The notes beneath the pieces are model-generated. The model searched no databases and was not told the origin of the DNA. It saw nothing but the letters and a program-made list of their open reading frames with translations. A stretch of 44,208 bases of DNA from Candidatus Scalindua arabica (lineage in GTDB: Bacteria; Planctomycetota; Brocadiia; Brocadiales; Scalinduaceae). Below, piece by piece: positions 24,025 through 32,317 of this stretch. Where the stretch lies: positions 1 to 44,208 of the forward strand of contig JAANXD010000041.1 of the NCBI GenBank assembly GCA_018263435.1, written 5' to 3'. Both the position numbers and the translations under genes were made by a program. Each line of letters opens with the position of its first letter. Positions within the stretch are counted from its first letter, which is position 1.

Positions 24025-24428
24025 ATCTTATGCCTTTATAATGTAATTTTGTCTTTATACTGAAAATTAATATTTAATAATAATGTCTGCTCAAAACCTC
24101 ATTTCTTTGGAAATGGTTATGCACTGTTAATAACTCACAGTGGGTAACTATTGATGTGAGGGGTAACCGATTATGACATCCCCGTCATAAAATAAACAGA
24201 CTGGGAACGATCTTTAATCACAACAGGTTAAAAGAAATTATTGAATACTTGCAAAGTTTTATTTTATACAGTTTTATAGAACAGTCAATTAAAAAAATAT
24301 TTAGTGAACAATATGCCTATTGGATCGTTATTTTATTGACTTTTTACGTATGTTATGTTATAGTGCCAAGTTATATAACCTACTGAAATTATATACATTT
24401 ATGTATTGTTCTGGACAAATAATTCCAA
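24025..24428. other. 404-bp divergent intergenic region
   Basis: Between the divergent NYN gene and pheA. It contains a hairpin ttatgac-atcccc-gtcataa (24171-24190), a short cactg/cagtg pair near 24121-24141, and the predicted pheA promoter at 24336-24364. No gene is supported in either strand. Confidence 0.5.
24336..24364 (+). promoter_or_regulatory. Predicted sigma-70 promoter for the pheA operon
   Basis: TTGACT (24336-24341), an exact 17-bp spacer, then TATAGT (24359-24364), each one base off consensus. It is about 65 bp upstream of the pheA ATG and likely drives the long pheA-tpiA-secG-yicC-gmk run. Confidence 0.6.
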
Positions 24429-25499
24429 ATGAATCTTAAAAAATTAAGGGGAAAAATTGATGCTTTAGATTCGAAGATTATAGAGCTTTTCAATGAAAGG
24501 GCAAATGTTGCCAAGGAAATCGGGGCAATCAAGAAGCGTGCAAATGCACAAGTATATGCACCTGATAGAGAAAAAAAGGTATTCGAGCGGGTTTCTGCAA
24601 AGAACAAAGGCCCTTTAAGTGACAAATGCCTTTTTGCTGTATATAGAGAACTGATGGCAGGGTCTCTAATGCTTGAGAAGCCTATAAAGGTGTCATTTTT
24701 GGGGCCTGTAGGTACATTCAGTTATTTTGCGGCAAAGGGAAAATTTGGTGATTCTGTTGAATATTTGCCCTTGAATGGGATTGATTCGGTCTTCAGAGAG
24801 GTTTCAAATGAACGGGCTGACTATGGTATAGTACCTGTAGAAAATACGACAGAGGGCGGTATCAGAGAAACCCTGAATATGTTCGTTGAGTGTGATGTGA
24901 AGGTTTGTGCAGAGATCATCATGCCTGTACATCACAACCTGATGGCTAACTGTAAAATAGGCGAGATTAAGAAGATATATTCAAAGCCTCAGGCGTTTGC
25001 TCAATGTAGATTATGGCTAGCCGATAATTTTGAGAAGATTGATCTCCTGGATGTCGGTAGTACTACTGAAGCGGCAAAGATTACAGCAAAGAGTAAAAAT
25101 GCTGCTGCGATTGCCCACTCTGAAGTAGCAAGGATATCCGGTTTGAAAATATTACGACGTAATATTGAGGACAATGCCAACAATATAACAAGGTTCTTTG
25201 TCTTGAGTCGTGAATTTCCGCCACGTACCGGTAATGATAAGACAGCCATTATGTGCCATACGAAGAACGAGTCCGGTGCACTTCTTAAAATATTGGAGCC
25301 TTTCAAGAAACATAAAATAAACCTGACAGATATTGAGCCATTGCCAACAGGAAAAAAGGCATGGGACTATTGTTTTTTTATTGATTTCGTAGGCCATGCT
25401 TCTGATGAGAAGGTTAAGCGTGCGCTTAAGGATGTAAGTAGAAGGTGTATTGATATGAAGTTAATGGGGTCATTTCCTGCGGACAATACAATCAGATGA
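24429..25499 (+). CDS. pheA: Bifunctional chorismate mutase / prephenate dehydratase
   Basis: 356 aa with the full P-protein order: AroQ chorismate mutase (1-85, LRGKIDALDSKIIELFNERANVAKEIG), prephenate dehydratase (about 87-270, VSFLGPVGTFSYFAA, IVPVENTTEGGIRETL, NNITRFFVLSR) and ACT domain (about 275-350). It makes phenylpyruvate from chorismate. The ACT GALV-type motif is present as GALLKI, but the usual E-S-R-P phenylalanine-binding motif reads I-E-P-L-P, so feedback control may be altered. tpiA overlaps the end by four bases. Confidence 0.95.
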   Translation: MNLKKLRGKIDALDSKIIELFNERANVAKEIGAIKKRANAQVYAPDREKKVFERVSAKNKGPLSDKCLFAVYRELMAGSLMLEKPIKVSFLGPVGTFSYFAAKGKFGDSVEYLPLNGIDSVFREVSNERADYGIVPVENTTEGGIRETLNMFVECDVKVCAEIIMPVHHNLMANCKIGEIKKIYSKPQAFAQCRLWLADNFEKIDLLDVGSTTEAAKITAKSKNAAAIAHSEVARISGLKILRRNIEDNANNITRFFVLSREFPPRTGNDKTAIMCHTKNESGALLKILEPFKKHKINLTDIEPLPTGKKAWDYCFFIDFVGHASDEKVKRALKDVSRRCIDMKLMGSFPADNTIR

Positions 25500-26260
25500 A
25501 GAAGCAATTTATAGCCGGCAACTGGAAAATGAACCTGACTCTGGACGAGGCTGGAGATCTGGCAAGAAAGCTTTACGTCGAATTAGATAATTCAAGTGCA
25601 GTAGACATTGGAGTGTTTCCTGCTTTTGTTTTTTTAAGGGATATATGCGACATTTTTCATGGCAACAAGGTGTATGTCGGTGCGCAAAATATGTATCTGG
25701 AAAAGAGCGGGGCTTTTACCGGAGAGGTTTCAGGGGGAATGCTCAGGGATGTTGGATGCACACACGTAATAATAGGGCATTCTGAACGAAGAACAATATT
25801 CCTGGAAACGAATTCAGTAATAAACTCAAAGATTAAGGCAGCCCTTTCATGTGGCTTGAAGCCAATCGTGTGTGTTGGAGAAAAGCAGGAAGAGAGGGAT
25901 GCTGATAAGACTTATGAGGTTGTTGGGGATCAGCTGTCAGAGGGACTGGCAGGGCTGACATCAGAAGAGGCAGGTGAACTGACAATTGCTTATGAACCTG
26001 TCTGGGCAATAGGCACAGGCAAGACTGCGACTCCTGAACAGGCCAATGAAGTACATACATTCATAAGGAATACGATTAAAAGTAAATATGATGTAGACAC
26101 GGCTCAAAGTATCAGAATTCAGTACGGAGGGAGTGTAAATTCTAAGAATGCTGACGAACTGTTAGGACAACCTGAAATTGATGGTGCTCTTGTTGGAGGG
26201 GCAAGTTTAGAATCTGGCTCCTTTTTAGATATAGTTTCTGCGGCAGGCAGGTTGTCATAG
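25496..26260 (+). CDS. tpiA: Triosephosphate isomerase
   Basis: 254 aa, full length. AGNWKMNLT carries the catalytic Asn/Lys, VIIGHSERR the electrophilic His, AYEPVWAIGTGKTATPEQANEVH the catalytic Glu with flexible loop 6, and IQYGGSVN the phosphate-binding loop. It interconverts DHAP and glyceraldehyde 3-phosphate. Its ATG overlaps the pheA stop (ATGA), and secG follows, an arrangement (tpiA-secG) common in bacteria. Confidence 0.97.
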   Translation: MKKQFIAGNWKMNLTLDEAGDLARKLYVELDNSSAVDIGVFPAFVFLRDICDIFHGNKVYVGAQNMYLEKSGAFTGEVSGGMLRDVGCTHVIIGHSERRTIFLETNSVINSKIKAALSCGLKPIVCVGEKQEERDADKTYEVVGDQLSEGLAGLTSEEAGELTIAYEPVWAIGTGKTATPEQANEVHTFIRNTIKSKYDVDTAQSIRIQYGGSVNSKNADELLGQPEIDGALVGGASLESGSFLDIVSAAGRLS

Positions 26261-26330
26261 ATTTTAGTTTCCATAGTAACTTTATTTTATCTGTAAATTT
26301 TATTGTTTGATTTGGAAGAGGTACATTTTT

Positions 26331-26831
26331 ATGAAATTTAAATGGATTGTGACTATAGTGATTGTTTTTGGTTTACTGGCAATGTTTTATATAAATAACT
26401 GGTCAGGAGCTTTGAAAGTTACGTTAATTTTCTCATGTATTGTCCTGATTGGGTGCGTGTTGCTGCAGGCAGGAAAGGGCGGCGGTCTGGCTGCTATTGG
26501 CGGTTTGGCTGACGAATCTGCCATGGGAACACAGCCGGGCGGTATTCTGGCCAGAATTACTTACCTGGTAGGTGCAATATTTATTGTTTCAACACTCTTA
26601 CTTACAAAGCTGACATTAACGTCAATACATGGAACCGATACACTTAGAGGTGAAATGTCTACATCACTTCAGCATGAAGCACACGAACATTCCGAGCATG
26701 AAGGTACTGGTGATGACCATGCCGGCCATGACCATGCACCAGGAGCGCATGGAACCTCAGAAGAAGCGGGAGGGGCCTCTGTGGGGATGAAAGCAGTTGA
26801 TACTACAGATGAGGAACAGAAGAGTAACTAA
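26331..26831 (+). CDS. secG: SecG preprotein translocase subunit with His-rich tail
   Basis: 166 aa from ATG 26331, chosen over TTG 26307 because gaagagg precedes it. SecG core: TM1 (IVTIVIVFGLLAMFYI or the adjacent VTLIFSCIVLIGCVLLQ), the family loop LQAGKGGGLAAIGGLADESAMGTQPGGILARIT, and a following TM (YLVGAIFIVSTLLLT). After the core comes a long hydrophilic tail not typical of SecG. It is rich in His (eight His in about 28 residues: HEAHEHSEHE, then DDHAGHDHAPGAHG). The tail could bind metal or simply be low-complexity extension. The core function is in SecYEG protein export. Confidence 0.88.
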   Translation: MKFKWIVTIVIVFGLLAMFYINNWSGALKVTLIFSCIVLIGCVLLQAGKGGGLAAIGGLADESAMGTQPGGILARITYLVGAIFIVSTLLLTKLTLTSIHGTDTLRGEMSTSLQHEAHEHSEHEGTGDDHAGHDHAPGAHGTSEEAGGASVGMKAVDTTDEEQKSN

Positions 26832-26852
26832 AACTAATAGCTGAATAAGAAA

Positions 26853-27746
26853 ATGATCAAGAGTATGACTGGTTTTGGAAGAGCAGAAATCAAAGACGAA
26901 GAGAAGACAATTCTCGTCGAAATGCGTTCTGTAAATAATAAATATTTAAAGATTAATACAAGAATACCGGAATCGTTAATGGTTTACGAAGACAAGATCG
27001 AGAGGCTATTGAAGAAAGAATTGGTTCGGGGAACTGTTAATCTGACAATAGAGTACAAAGTGTGTGAAGAGGTGCCAAAATGTGTAATTAACAAGAATAC
27101 ACTAAAAGAGTATCACAACATGATAAATGAAGCCGGAAATGAAATATCTTCCAGGCATGAGATCTCATTAGATAATCTTATTTCTCTTCCAGGTGTACTG
27201 GAGTTTAAGAAGGACTCAGGGAACGGAAAGATGCAGGATGATGATTTCTGGGATGAGTTGGAACGTTTAATCAAACTTTCAGTTGATGATCTAAAAAGTA
27301 TGAAAGTGGCTGAGGGTAGAAACCTGCAAACAGAAATAGAAAAATGGATGGCCAGGATTTTAGAATTACTGGATGAAATAGAAACTATGGCTCCAAGTGT
27401 TGTACTGGAGTATAGCAAACGAATTCAGGAGAGGGTTTCTTCTCTACTGGAGGGCGCGGAAAATAAAATAGAAAAGAATGATTTGAACAGAGAGATTGCA
27501 ATCTTTGCAGACAGGTGTGACATTTCAGAGGAGTTGGGGAGGCTGAGAAGCCACATTTCATTACTTGACGACGTGATAGAAAATGAAGAACCGAATGGCC
27601 GGAAATTGGAATTTATTGTACAGGAAATGTTCCGCGAAGCTAATACAATTGCAGCCAAAGCAAATAACGCTGACATAATCAAAGACGTAATCTCGATAAA
27701 GACTGAGATTGAAAGAATAAAGGAACAGGTACTAAATATAGAGTAA
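26853..27746 (+). CDS. YicC/YloC family endoribonuclease
   Basis: 297 aa, typical. The N-terminus MIKSMTGFGRAEI is the family hallmark, with EMRSVNNKYLKINTRIPE after it. The C-terminal DUF1732 region includes RLRSHISLLDDVIENEEPNGRKLEFIVQEMFREANTIAAKANNADI. YicC proteins in E. coli and Bacillus act as RNases affecting small RNA or mRNA decay. Position just before gmk is conserved in many bacteria, which supports the call. Confidence 0.93.
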   Translation: MIKSMTGFGRAEIKDEEKTILVEMRSVNNKYLKINTRIPESLMVYEDKIERLLKKELVRGTVNLTIEYKVCEEVPKCVINKNTLKEYHNMINEAGNEISSRHEISLDNLISLPGVLEFKKDSGNGKMQDDDFWDELERLIKLSVDDLKSMKVAEGRNLQTEIEKWMARILELLDEIETMAPSVVLEYSKRIQERVSSLLEGAENKIEKNDLNREIAIFADRCDISEELGRLRSHISLLDDVIENEEPNGRKLEFIVQEMFREANTIAAKANNADIIKDVISIKTEIERIKEQVLNIE

Positions 27747-27765
27747 CGGTTTAATTTTTGAATAC

Positions 27766-28344
27766 ATGCTTGAGGATAGTATTATTGGTGAAGGAGAAAA
27801 AGGAAAGTTAGTAATTATTTCAGGTCCATCAGGGAGCGGCAAGACATCAATTTGTAAAATACTGACAAAAAATCCTAAAGTTAAACAATCGGTTTCTTAT
27901 ACTACTAGAAAGCCCAGGGATGGTGAAAGAGACGGCATTGATTATTGTTTTATAGATAAAAGTGAATTTGAGAAACTTATCGAGGAAGATAAATTCATAG
28001 AATACGCTGAATACTGTGGTTATTTGTATGGAACATCTATTTCAACTATTAAAGAAGCAATTGAGAATGATGAAATACTAATACTCGCTATTGACGTAAA
28101 GGGGGCGTTGCAGGTTATTGACAAAATGCCAGAGGCAATATCTATATTCATAAATACTCCCGATGATGAAACGCTGAAACATAGACTTAAGAACAGGCTT
28201 ACAGATGATGACTCTGTCATTAATGAAAGATTTGTTGTTGCCAAGGAGGAGATGGAATATAGCAAGCATTATGATTACTGTGTTATTAATGACAGGCTGG
28301 ACGATGCCGTAAAAGAGATTGAGGGTATTTTAAATATACCCTAA
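27766..28344 (+). CDS. gmk: Guanylate kinase
   Basis: 192 aa. P-loop SGPSGSGKTSICKIL, the GMP-binding segment VSYTTRKPRDGERDGIDYCFIDKSEFEKLIEEDKFIEYAEYCGYLYGTS, and the lid NRLTDDDSVINERF. It phosphorylates GMP to GDP. It follows yicC by 19 bp and precedes the CoaC-like gene by 14 bp; the common bacterial gmk-rpoZ-coaBC order lacks rpoZ here. Confidence 0.96.
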   Translation: MLEDSIIGEGEKGKLVIISGPSGSGKTSICKILTKNPKVKQSVSYTTRKPRDGERDGIDYCFIDKSEFEKLIEEDKFIEYAEYCGYLYGTSISTIKEAIENDEILILAIDVKGALQVIDKMPEAISIFINTPDDETLKHRLKNRLTDDDSVINERFVVAKEEMEYSKHYDYCVINDRLDDAVKEIEGILNIP

Positions 28345-28358
28345 AACAAGGAATCCAA

Positions 28359-29027
28359 ATGTCTAAGAATATAATATTCGGAGTAACCGGCAGCATTGCT
28401 GCATTTAAAGCTGCATCGATAGTTTCCAAGTTGAAAAGTCAGGATTTTGATATTACGGTAATAATGACAAAATCCTCACAGAACTTTATCCACCCGTTGA
28501 CTTTCAGGACGCTTTCGCAAAATAAGGTTATCACAGATATATTTATAGATGAAGACGAGTATGATCCTCAACATGTCTCCATCACAGATAAAGCAGATAT
28601 CGTCGTTATTGCACCTGCAACTGCTAATATTATTGGTAAGCTGGCGTCTGGTATTGCAGATGATGCACTGACCAGCATTGTAATGGCATCAGATGTTCCT
28701 GTTCTGATTGCTCCTGCAATGGAAGAGAGGATGTACACTAATCCTATAACGCAAAAAAACATAAAGGTTCTCCAAGAAGTGGGATTTAAGTTTGTAGGGC
28801 CGGAGGAAGGCAGGTTAGCCTCAGGCAAGACAGGTGTTGGACGGATGGCTGAAGTAGAGTTGATAGTCCAGGCAATAATTGAAGAAGTTAATAATACTTC
28901 TGATCAGAAATGTGACAATGCAAAAAATAAAACTGAAGATAAAGAGAAAAAAAGGCTGCGAAGACCTGCCATTACCAGGTTATATGAGTCAGGCAGCAAG
29001 CGGCATGGATCTCTACGCAGCAGTTGA
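28359..29027 (+). CDS. CoaC-like flavoprotein (phosphopantothenoylcysteine decarboxylase domain only)
   Basis: 222 aa. Residues 1-175 are the FMN-dependent CoaC domain: [21 protein letters not shown], the conserved His in [13 protein letters not shown] (H72), [19 protein letters not shown], and APAMEERMY where the family has P-A-M-N (Asn replaced by E122). The GxLACG-type segment reads [13 protein letters not shown] (S155). The CoaB domain expected after about residue 180 is missing. Instead a basic, low-complexity tail (about 180-222) is read across the start of dut in another frame. Either a stand-alone CoaC, a diverged HFCD-family flavoprotein, or a truncated coaBC. Confidence 0.75.
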   Translation: MSKNIIFGVTGSIAAFKAASIVSKLKSQDFDITVIMTKSSQNFIHPLTFRTLSQNKVITDIFIDEDEYDPQHVSITDKADIVVIAPATANIIGKLASGIADDALTSIVMASDVPVLIAPAMEERMYTNPITQKNIKVLQEVGFKFVGPEEGRLASGKTGVGRMAEVELIVQAIIEEVNNTSDQKCDNAKNKTEDKEKKRLRRPAITRLYESGSKRHGSLRSS

Positions 29028-29367
29028 TAGTGAAACAGTCGTAGAAAGAAATGAAGTCATATTAATTCCGACTGGAATTTTTATTGCGTTGCCTCTTGGT
29101 TATGAGGCACAGGTTAGACCAAGAAGCGGTTTGGCACTAAAACACGGCATTACAATTGTCAATTCGCCCGGTACAATCGATAGCGATTATAGAGGTGAAA
29201 TTGGCATTATATTATGTAATCAAGGTAAGGGCAAGTTTGTAGTTGAAAGAGGTATGCGAATAGCACAGTTAGTAGTACAACCTGTTATCCATGCTGAGTT
29301 GGAAGAGGTAGAGGAACTGGAAGATACTCACAGGGGTGAAGGTGGGTTTGGTCATACAGGGCATTGA
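28918..29367 (+). CDS. dut: dUTP diphosphatase
   Basis: 149 aa from ATG 28918 (GTG 28912 is possible), giving the normal length. The five trimeric dUTPase motifs are visible: [50 protein letters not shown] and [12 protein letters not shown]. It hydrolyses dUTP to dUMP, which also feeds the ThyX encoded further right. The first 110 bases overlap the 3' end of the CoaC-like gene in a different frame, an unusually long overlap. Confidence 0.93.
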   Translation: MQKIKLKIKRKKGCEDLPLPGYMSQAASGMDLYAAVDSETVVERNEVILIPTGIFIALPLGYEAQVRPRSGLALKHGITIVNSPGTIDSDYRGEIGIILCNQGKGKFVVERGMRIAQLVVQPVIHAELEEVEELEDTHRGEGGFGHTGH

Positions 29368-29437
29368 ACCGTAGGCATTGGTTAAGAAGAAGTTATTTAT
29401 CTTAAACTATTCTGTGAACTGATAAGGAAGTGATTTG

Positions 29438-30526
29438 ATGCAAAAGACAAGGGTTTTCCATTCGGCATATTCAATGATCATTTTCACTATTGGAATATTT
29501 ATTCTGATAAGCATAGTGACATTTTCGCCAAATGATCCTCCATTTGCAGATTATCCTGTAAATAGCCCTGTACAGAATTATTGTGGTAAGATTGGAGCAG
29601 GGATATCAGGCTATCTGATAACATGTATTGGAATAACGTCCTATGTATTTGCTTTCTTGATTGGAGCGTTGGGAGTAGCGCTCTTTCTAAAGGAAAGAAT
29701 TGAAATCCTGTGGGTGAGAATACTTGGCGGCGTATTGCTCATCTTTTCAGTTTCACCGATACTTGGCATACTTGATAACTTTGCAAACATCAAGCTTCCA
29801 CTTGAAACAGGCGGCATCATTGGCATGATTGCGTCCTTCAGGTTGGCAGAATATCTTGGTATTCCCGGTGCTTGTATACTGTTGGCTACGGGATTCTTCA
29901 TCTCTATAACACTCATTTCCAACAAATCATTGGACTCTTCAATTGGCTGGGCATATAGAAAAATAAAGAAGATGTTTATTACGAGAACTTTGTTAGCTGA
30001 CAATACACAGAGTCTTTTTGATATGGATCTTGAAGGGGGCACTAATGTAGTAGAAGAGAGTACTTTGGAGGAAGAGGAAAATGCAGGTGCAGTAACTGTT
30101 GTACCAAAATCTTATGTAGAGCGAAAACCCAGAAAAAAAGAGCCGGCAATCAAAGCAAGCAAACATGTTTTGCCTAAAGGCAAAGGTTATGTTCTTCCTC
30201 CGATTTCGCTACTGGATGAACTTACTAAACATAAGTTTGACAGTGATGAGCATATCATGGAAAAAGCATCCATACTGAAGGAAGCGCTGGCACAGTTTAA
30301 GGTCATTGCTGAGGTTGTCGGAATGGAGAAGGGACCTTCAGTTACCATGTACGAATTGGAACTGGCGCCCGGTACAAAGGTAGGGAAAATTTCTAATCTC
30401 CATGATGATATTGCAATAGCTCTGAAGGCTCCAAGTGTACGTGTAGTCGCCCCTATACAGGGAAAGTCTACTATTGGAATTGAAGTGCCAAATACTCATA
30501 GAAAGCCTGTGCAAATGCGACAATAA
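29438..30526 (+). CDS. ftsK: FtsK N-terminal part: 4-TM anchor, linker and alpha domain (split gene)
   Basis: 362 aa. ATG 29438 has aaggaag upstream. Four membrane helices lie at about 10-30, 55-80, 90-110 and 125-165 (IGIFILISIVTFSPNDPPFADY is the classical first part). A short charged linker follows. The alpha domain is at about 255-362: YVLPPISLLDE, then VVGMEKGPSVTMYELELAPGTKVGKI, DIAIALKAPSVRVVAPIQGKSTIGIEVPN. It ends with MRQ and TAA exactly where intact FtsK/SpoIIIE continues as L-R-E-V. The motor part resumes in the same frame at 30530. Confidence 0.9.
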   Translation: MQKTRVFHSAYSMIIFTIGIFILISIVTFSPNDPPFADYPVNSPVQNYCGKIGAGISGYLITCIGITSYVFAFLIGALGVALFLKERIEILWVRILGGVLLIFSVSPILGILDNFANIKLPLETGGIIGMIASFRLAEYLGIPGACILLATGFFISITLISNKSLDSSIGWAYRKIKKMFITRTLLADNTQSLFDMDLEGGTNVVEESTLEEEENAGAVTVVPKSYVERKPRKKEPAIKASKHVLPKGKGYVLPPISLLDELTKHKFDSDEHIMEKASILKEALAQFKVIAEVVGMEKGPSVTMYELELAPGTKVGKISNLHDDIAIALKAPSVRVVAPIQGKSTIGIEVPNTHRKPVQMRQ

Positions 30527-30529
30527 GAA

Positions 30530-31642
30530 GTGACGGCATATAAAGACATTAATAAACGTACCATACCTCTTTTATTAGGTAAAGACATTGCCGGATTTCC
30601 TTTAGTCTCAGACCTTGCGGCTATGCCTCACTTATTAGTTGCCGGTACGACAGGATCAGGAAAGTCTGTATGTTTGAATTCTATAATCTTGAGTATACTT
30701 CTCTTCCAGAGGCCGGAAGAATTGAAATTAATACTGATTGACCCGAAGATGGTAGAATTTTCTGCATTCAAGGATATTCCACATTTGATTGCCCCTGTTG
30801 TTACTGACATGAAGAAAGCAGCGGGAATATTGGAATGGGCAGTCAGTAAGATGGATGAACGATATACGCTTCTTGCAAGAGCCGGTGTAAGAGATATTAC
30901 CGGATATAACAGATTGAATGAATCAGAGAAGGAAAGAAGATTGAATCCGGAAGGAGATGCAAGCCTTGATGATGTTCCCTTCTTATTGCCGCATATGGTG
31001 ATTGTTCTGGATGAATTAGCTGATCTGATGATGGTCGCCTCAAAAGAGGTAGAGGCTGCAATCATCAGGCTTTCTCAGAAGTCAAGAGCAGTTGGTATTC
31101 ATCTTGTTGTTGCAACTCAAAGGCCGTCAGTAGATGTTATCACGGGTTTGATAAAGTCTAACCTGCCATCAAGAATTTCATTTCATGTTTTTTCAAAGGT
31201 TGATTCACGTACTATTCTGGATCAAAACGGCGCAGAGAAACTTTTGGGCAAAGGCGACATGCTCTTCCTGCCGCCAGGTACATCAAAGCTGGCAAGAGTA
31301 CAGGGAACATACATTAGCGATAAAGAGATAAAAAATGTTGTTGATTATTTAAAACAAATGGCTTTGCCTGAATTCAGCCCTGAATTAAAGATATGGCAGG
31401 GTTCATTAAAGGGAAACGATGCTTCTGCCAAGGATGAACTTTATAAAGAAGCGGTAAGAATTGTATTGGAAACACAACGAGGGTCTGTATCTTTGCTGCA
31501 AAGAAGATTAGAAATTGGTTACTCGCGTGCTGCCAGGCTGATAGACTTGATGGCTGAAGATGGTATAGTTGGAGAATATAAGGGGAGCCAGGCAAGAGAA
31601 GTATTTGTAGCACTTGAGGAATGGGAATCACAGAATAAATAG
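30530..31642 (+). CDS. ftsK: FtsK motor (RecA-like) and gamma domain (split gene)
   Basis: 370 aa from GTG 30530, in the same frame and three bases after the TAA of the N-terminal part. Walker A is GTTGSGKS, Walker B region MVIVLDELADLMM, ATQRPSVDVITGLIKSNLPSRI is the FtsK translocase signature, and HVFSKVDSRTILDQNGAEKLLGKGDMLF follows. The C-terminal winged-helix gamma domain (RGSVSLLQRRLEIGYSRAARLIDLMAEDGIVGEYKGSQAREV) would read KOPS-type sites. It translocates chromosomal DNA at division. It may be made separately by re-initiation, by readthrough of the stop, or be inactive if unlinked. Confidence 0.9.
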   Translation: MTAYKDINKRTIPLLLGKDIAGFPLVSDLAAMPHLLVAGTTGSGKSVCLNSIILSILLFQRPEELKLILIDPKMVEFSAFKDIPHLIAPVVTDMKKAAGILEWAVSKMDERYTLLARAGVRDITGYNRLNESEKERRLNPEGDASLDDVPFLLPHMVIVLDELADLMMVASKEVEAAIIRLSQKSRAVGIHLVVATQRPSVDVITGLIKSNLPSRISFHVFSKVDSRTILDQNGAEKLLGKGDMLFLPPGTSKLARVQGTYISDKEIKNVVDYLKQMALPEFSPELKIWQGSLKGNDASAKDELYKEAVRIVLETQRGSVSLLQRRLEIGYSRAARLIDLMAEDGIVGEYKGSQAREVFVALEEWESQNK

Positions 31643-31652
31643 TCATTTAATC

Positions 31653-32261
31653 ATGGTCACTGAATATAAGAAAACCGATGCTCCGGCGGAGGAGATTAGT
31701 TTAAGGAAAAGTGCTGTATTTAATCTCCCGAACAGAATAACACTTTCGAGATTACTACTTGCCATTGTTTTTTTTGTTTTTTTAACATACAGGCATTTTA
31801 ACGTGGCTCTGATTACCTTTTTCGTTGCGGTTGTTACGGATTGGCTGGATGGATATCTTGCCAGAAAATGGGACTTATCGACAGACCTGGGACGTATAGT
31901 AGATCCATTTGTGGACAAAGTTATTATCTGTGGAGCATTTATTATTTTTATAAATATAGCAAAGGACCTAATTGCACCATGGATGGTAATTGTAATTGTG
32001 GCCAGAGAATTTTTTGTTAGTAGTATAAGGGGGTTTTCTGAATCAAAGGGAGTCAAGTTTGCCAGTAATATGTGGGGAAAAACTAAGATGTTTATACAGT
32101 CATGGACTATCTGTGCTATGATACTCCACTATGCATACTTTGAAAATGTAGGCTGGGCTGAATACCTGGTCACCATTTTCATGTGGATTACTGTTGTAGT
32201 TACCATTGGTTCGGGTATAACCTATGTACTCTCCGCAAAAAAGACTCTACTGGCTGCCTGA
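31653..32261 (+). CDS. pgsA: CDP-diacylglycerol-glycerol-3-phosphate 3-phosphatidyltransferase
   Basis: 202 aa from ATG 31653, chosen because the earlier TTG 31614 lies inside ftsK. Several TM helices and the CDP-alcohol phosphotransferase motif DWLDGYLARKWDLSTDLGRIVDPFVDK (DG-x2-AR-x8-G-x3-D-x3-D). FNLPNRITLSRLLLAIVFF at the start is typical of PgsA. It makes phosphatidylglycerophosphate in the membrane. The related CdsA/Pss activities share the motif, so pgsA is likely but not certain. The stop codon lies in the loop of the following hairpin. Confidence 0.88.
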   Translation: MVTEYKKTDAPAEEISLRKSAVFNLPNRITLSRLLLAIVFFVFLTYRHFNVALITFFVAVVTDWLDGYLARKWDLSTDLGRIVDPFVDKVIICGAFIIFINIAKDLIAPWMVIVIVAREFFVSSIRGFSESKGVKFASNMWGKTKMFIQSWTICAMILHYAYFENVGWAEYLVTIFMWITVVVTIGSGITYVLSAKKTLLAA

Positions 32262-32280
32262 GGAGCAAACAGCCAGTAGA
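32246..32280 (-). terminator. Hairpin terminator shared by pgsA and the FmdE-like operon
   Basis: tctactggctg (32246-32256) pairs perfectly with cagccagtaga (32270-32280): an 11-bp stem and 13-base loop. On the minus strand it is followed by a run of U (rc of aaaaaag at 32237-32243), making a good Rho-independent terminator for the FmdE-like genes. On the plus strand the pgsA stop lies in the loop and the U-tract is weak. Confidence 0.7.
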
Positions 32281-32317
32281 CGTTTTCAAGATGTTGTTGT
32301 TGTGCCTGGAACAAGAT

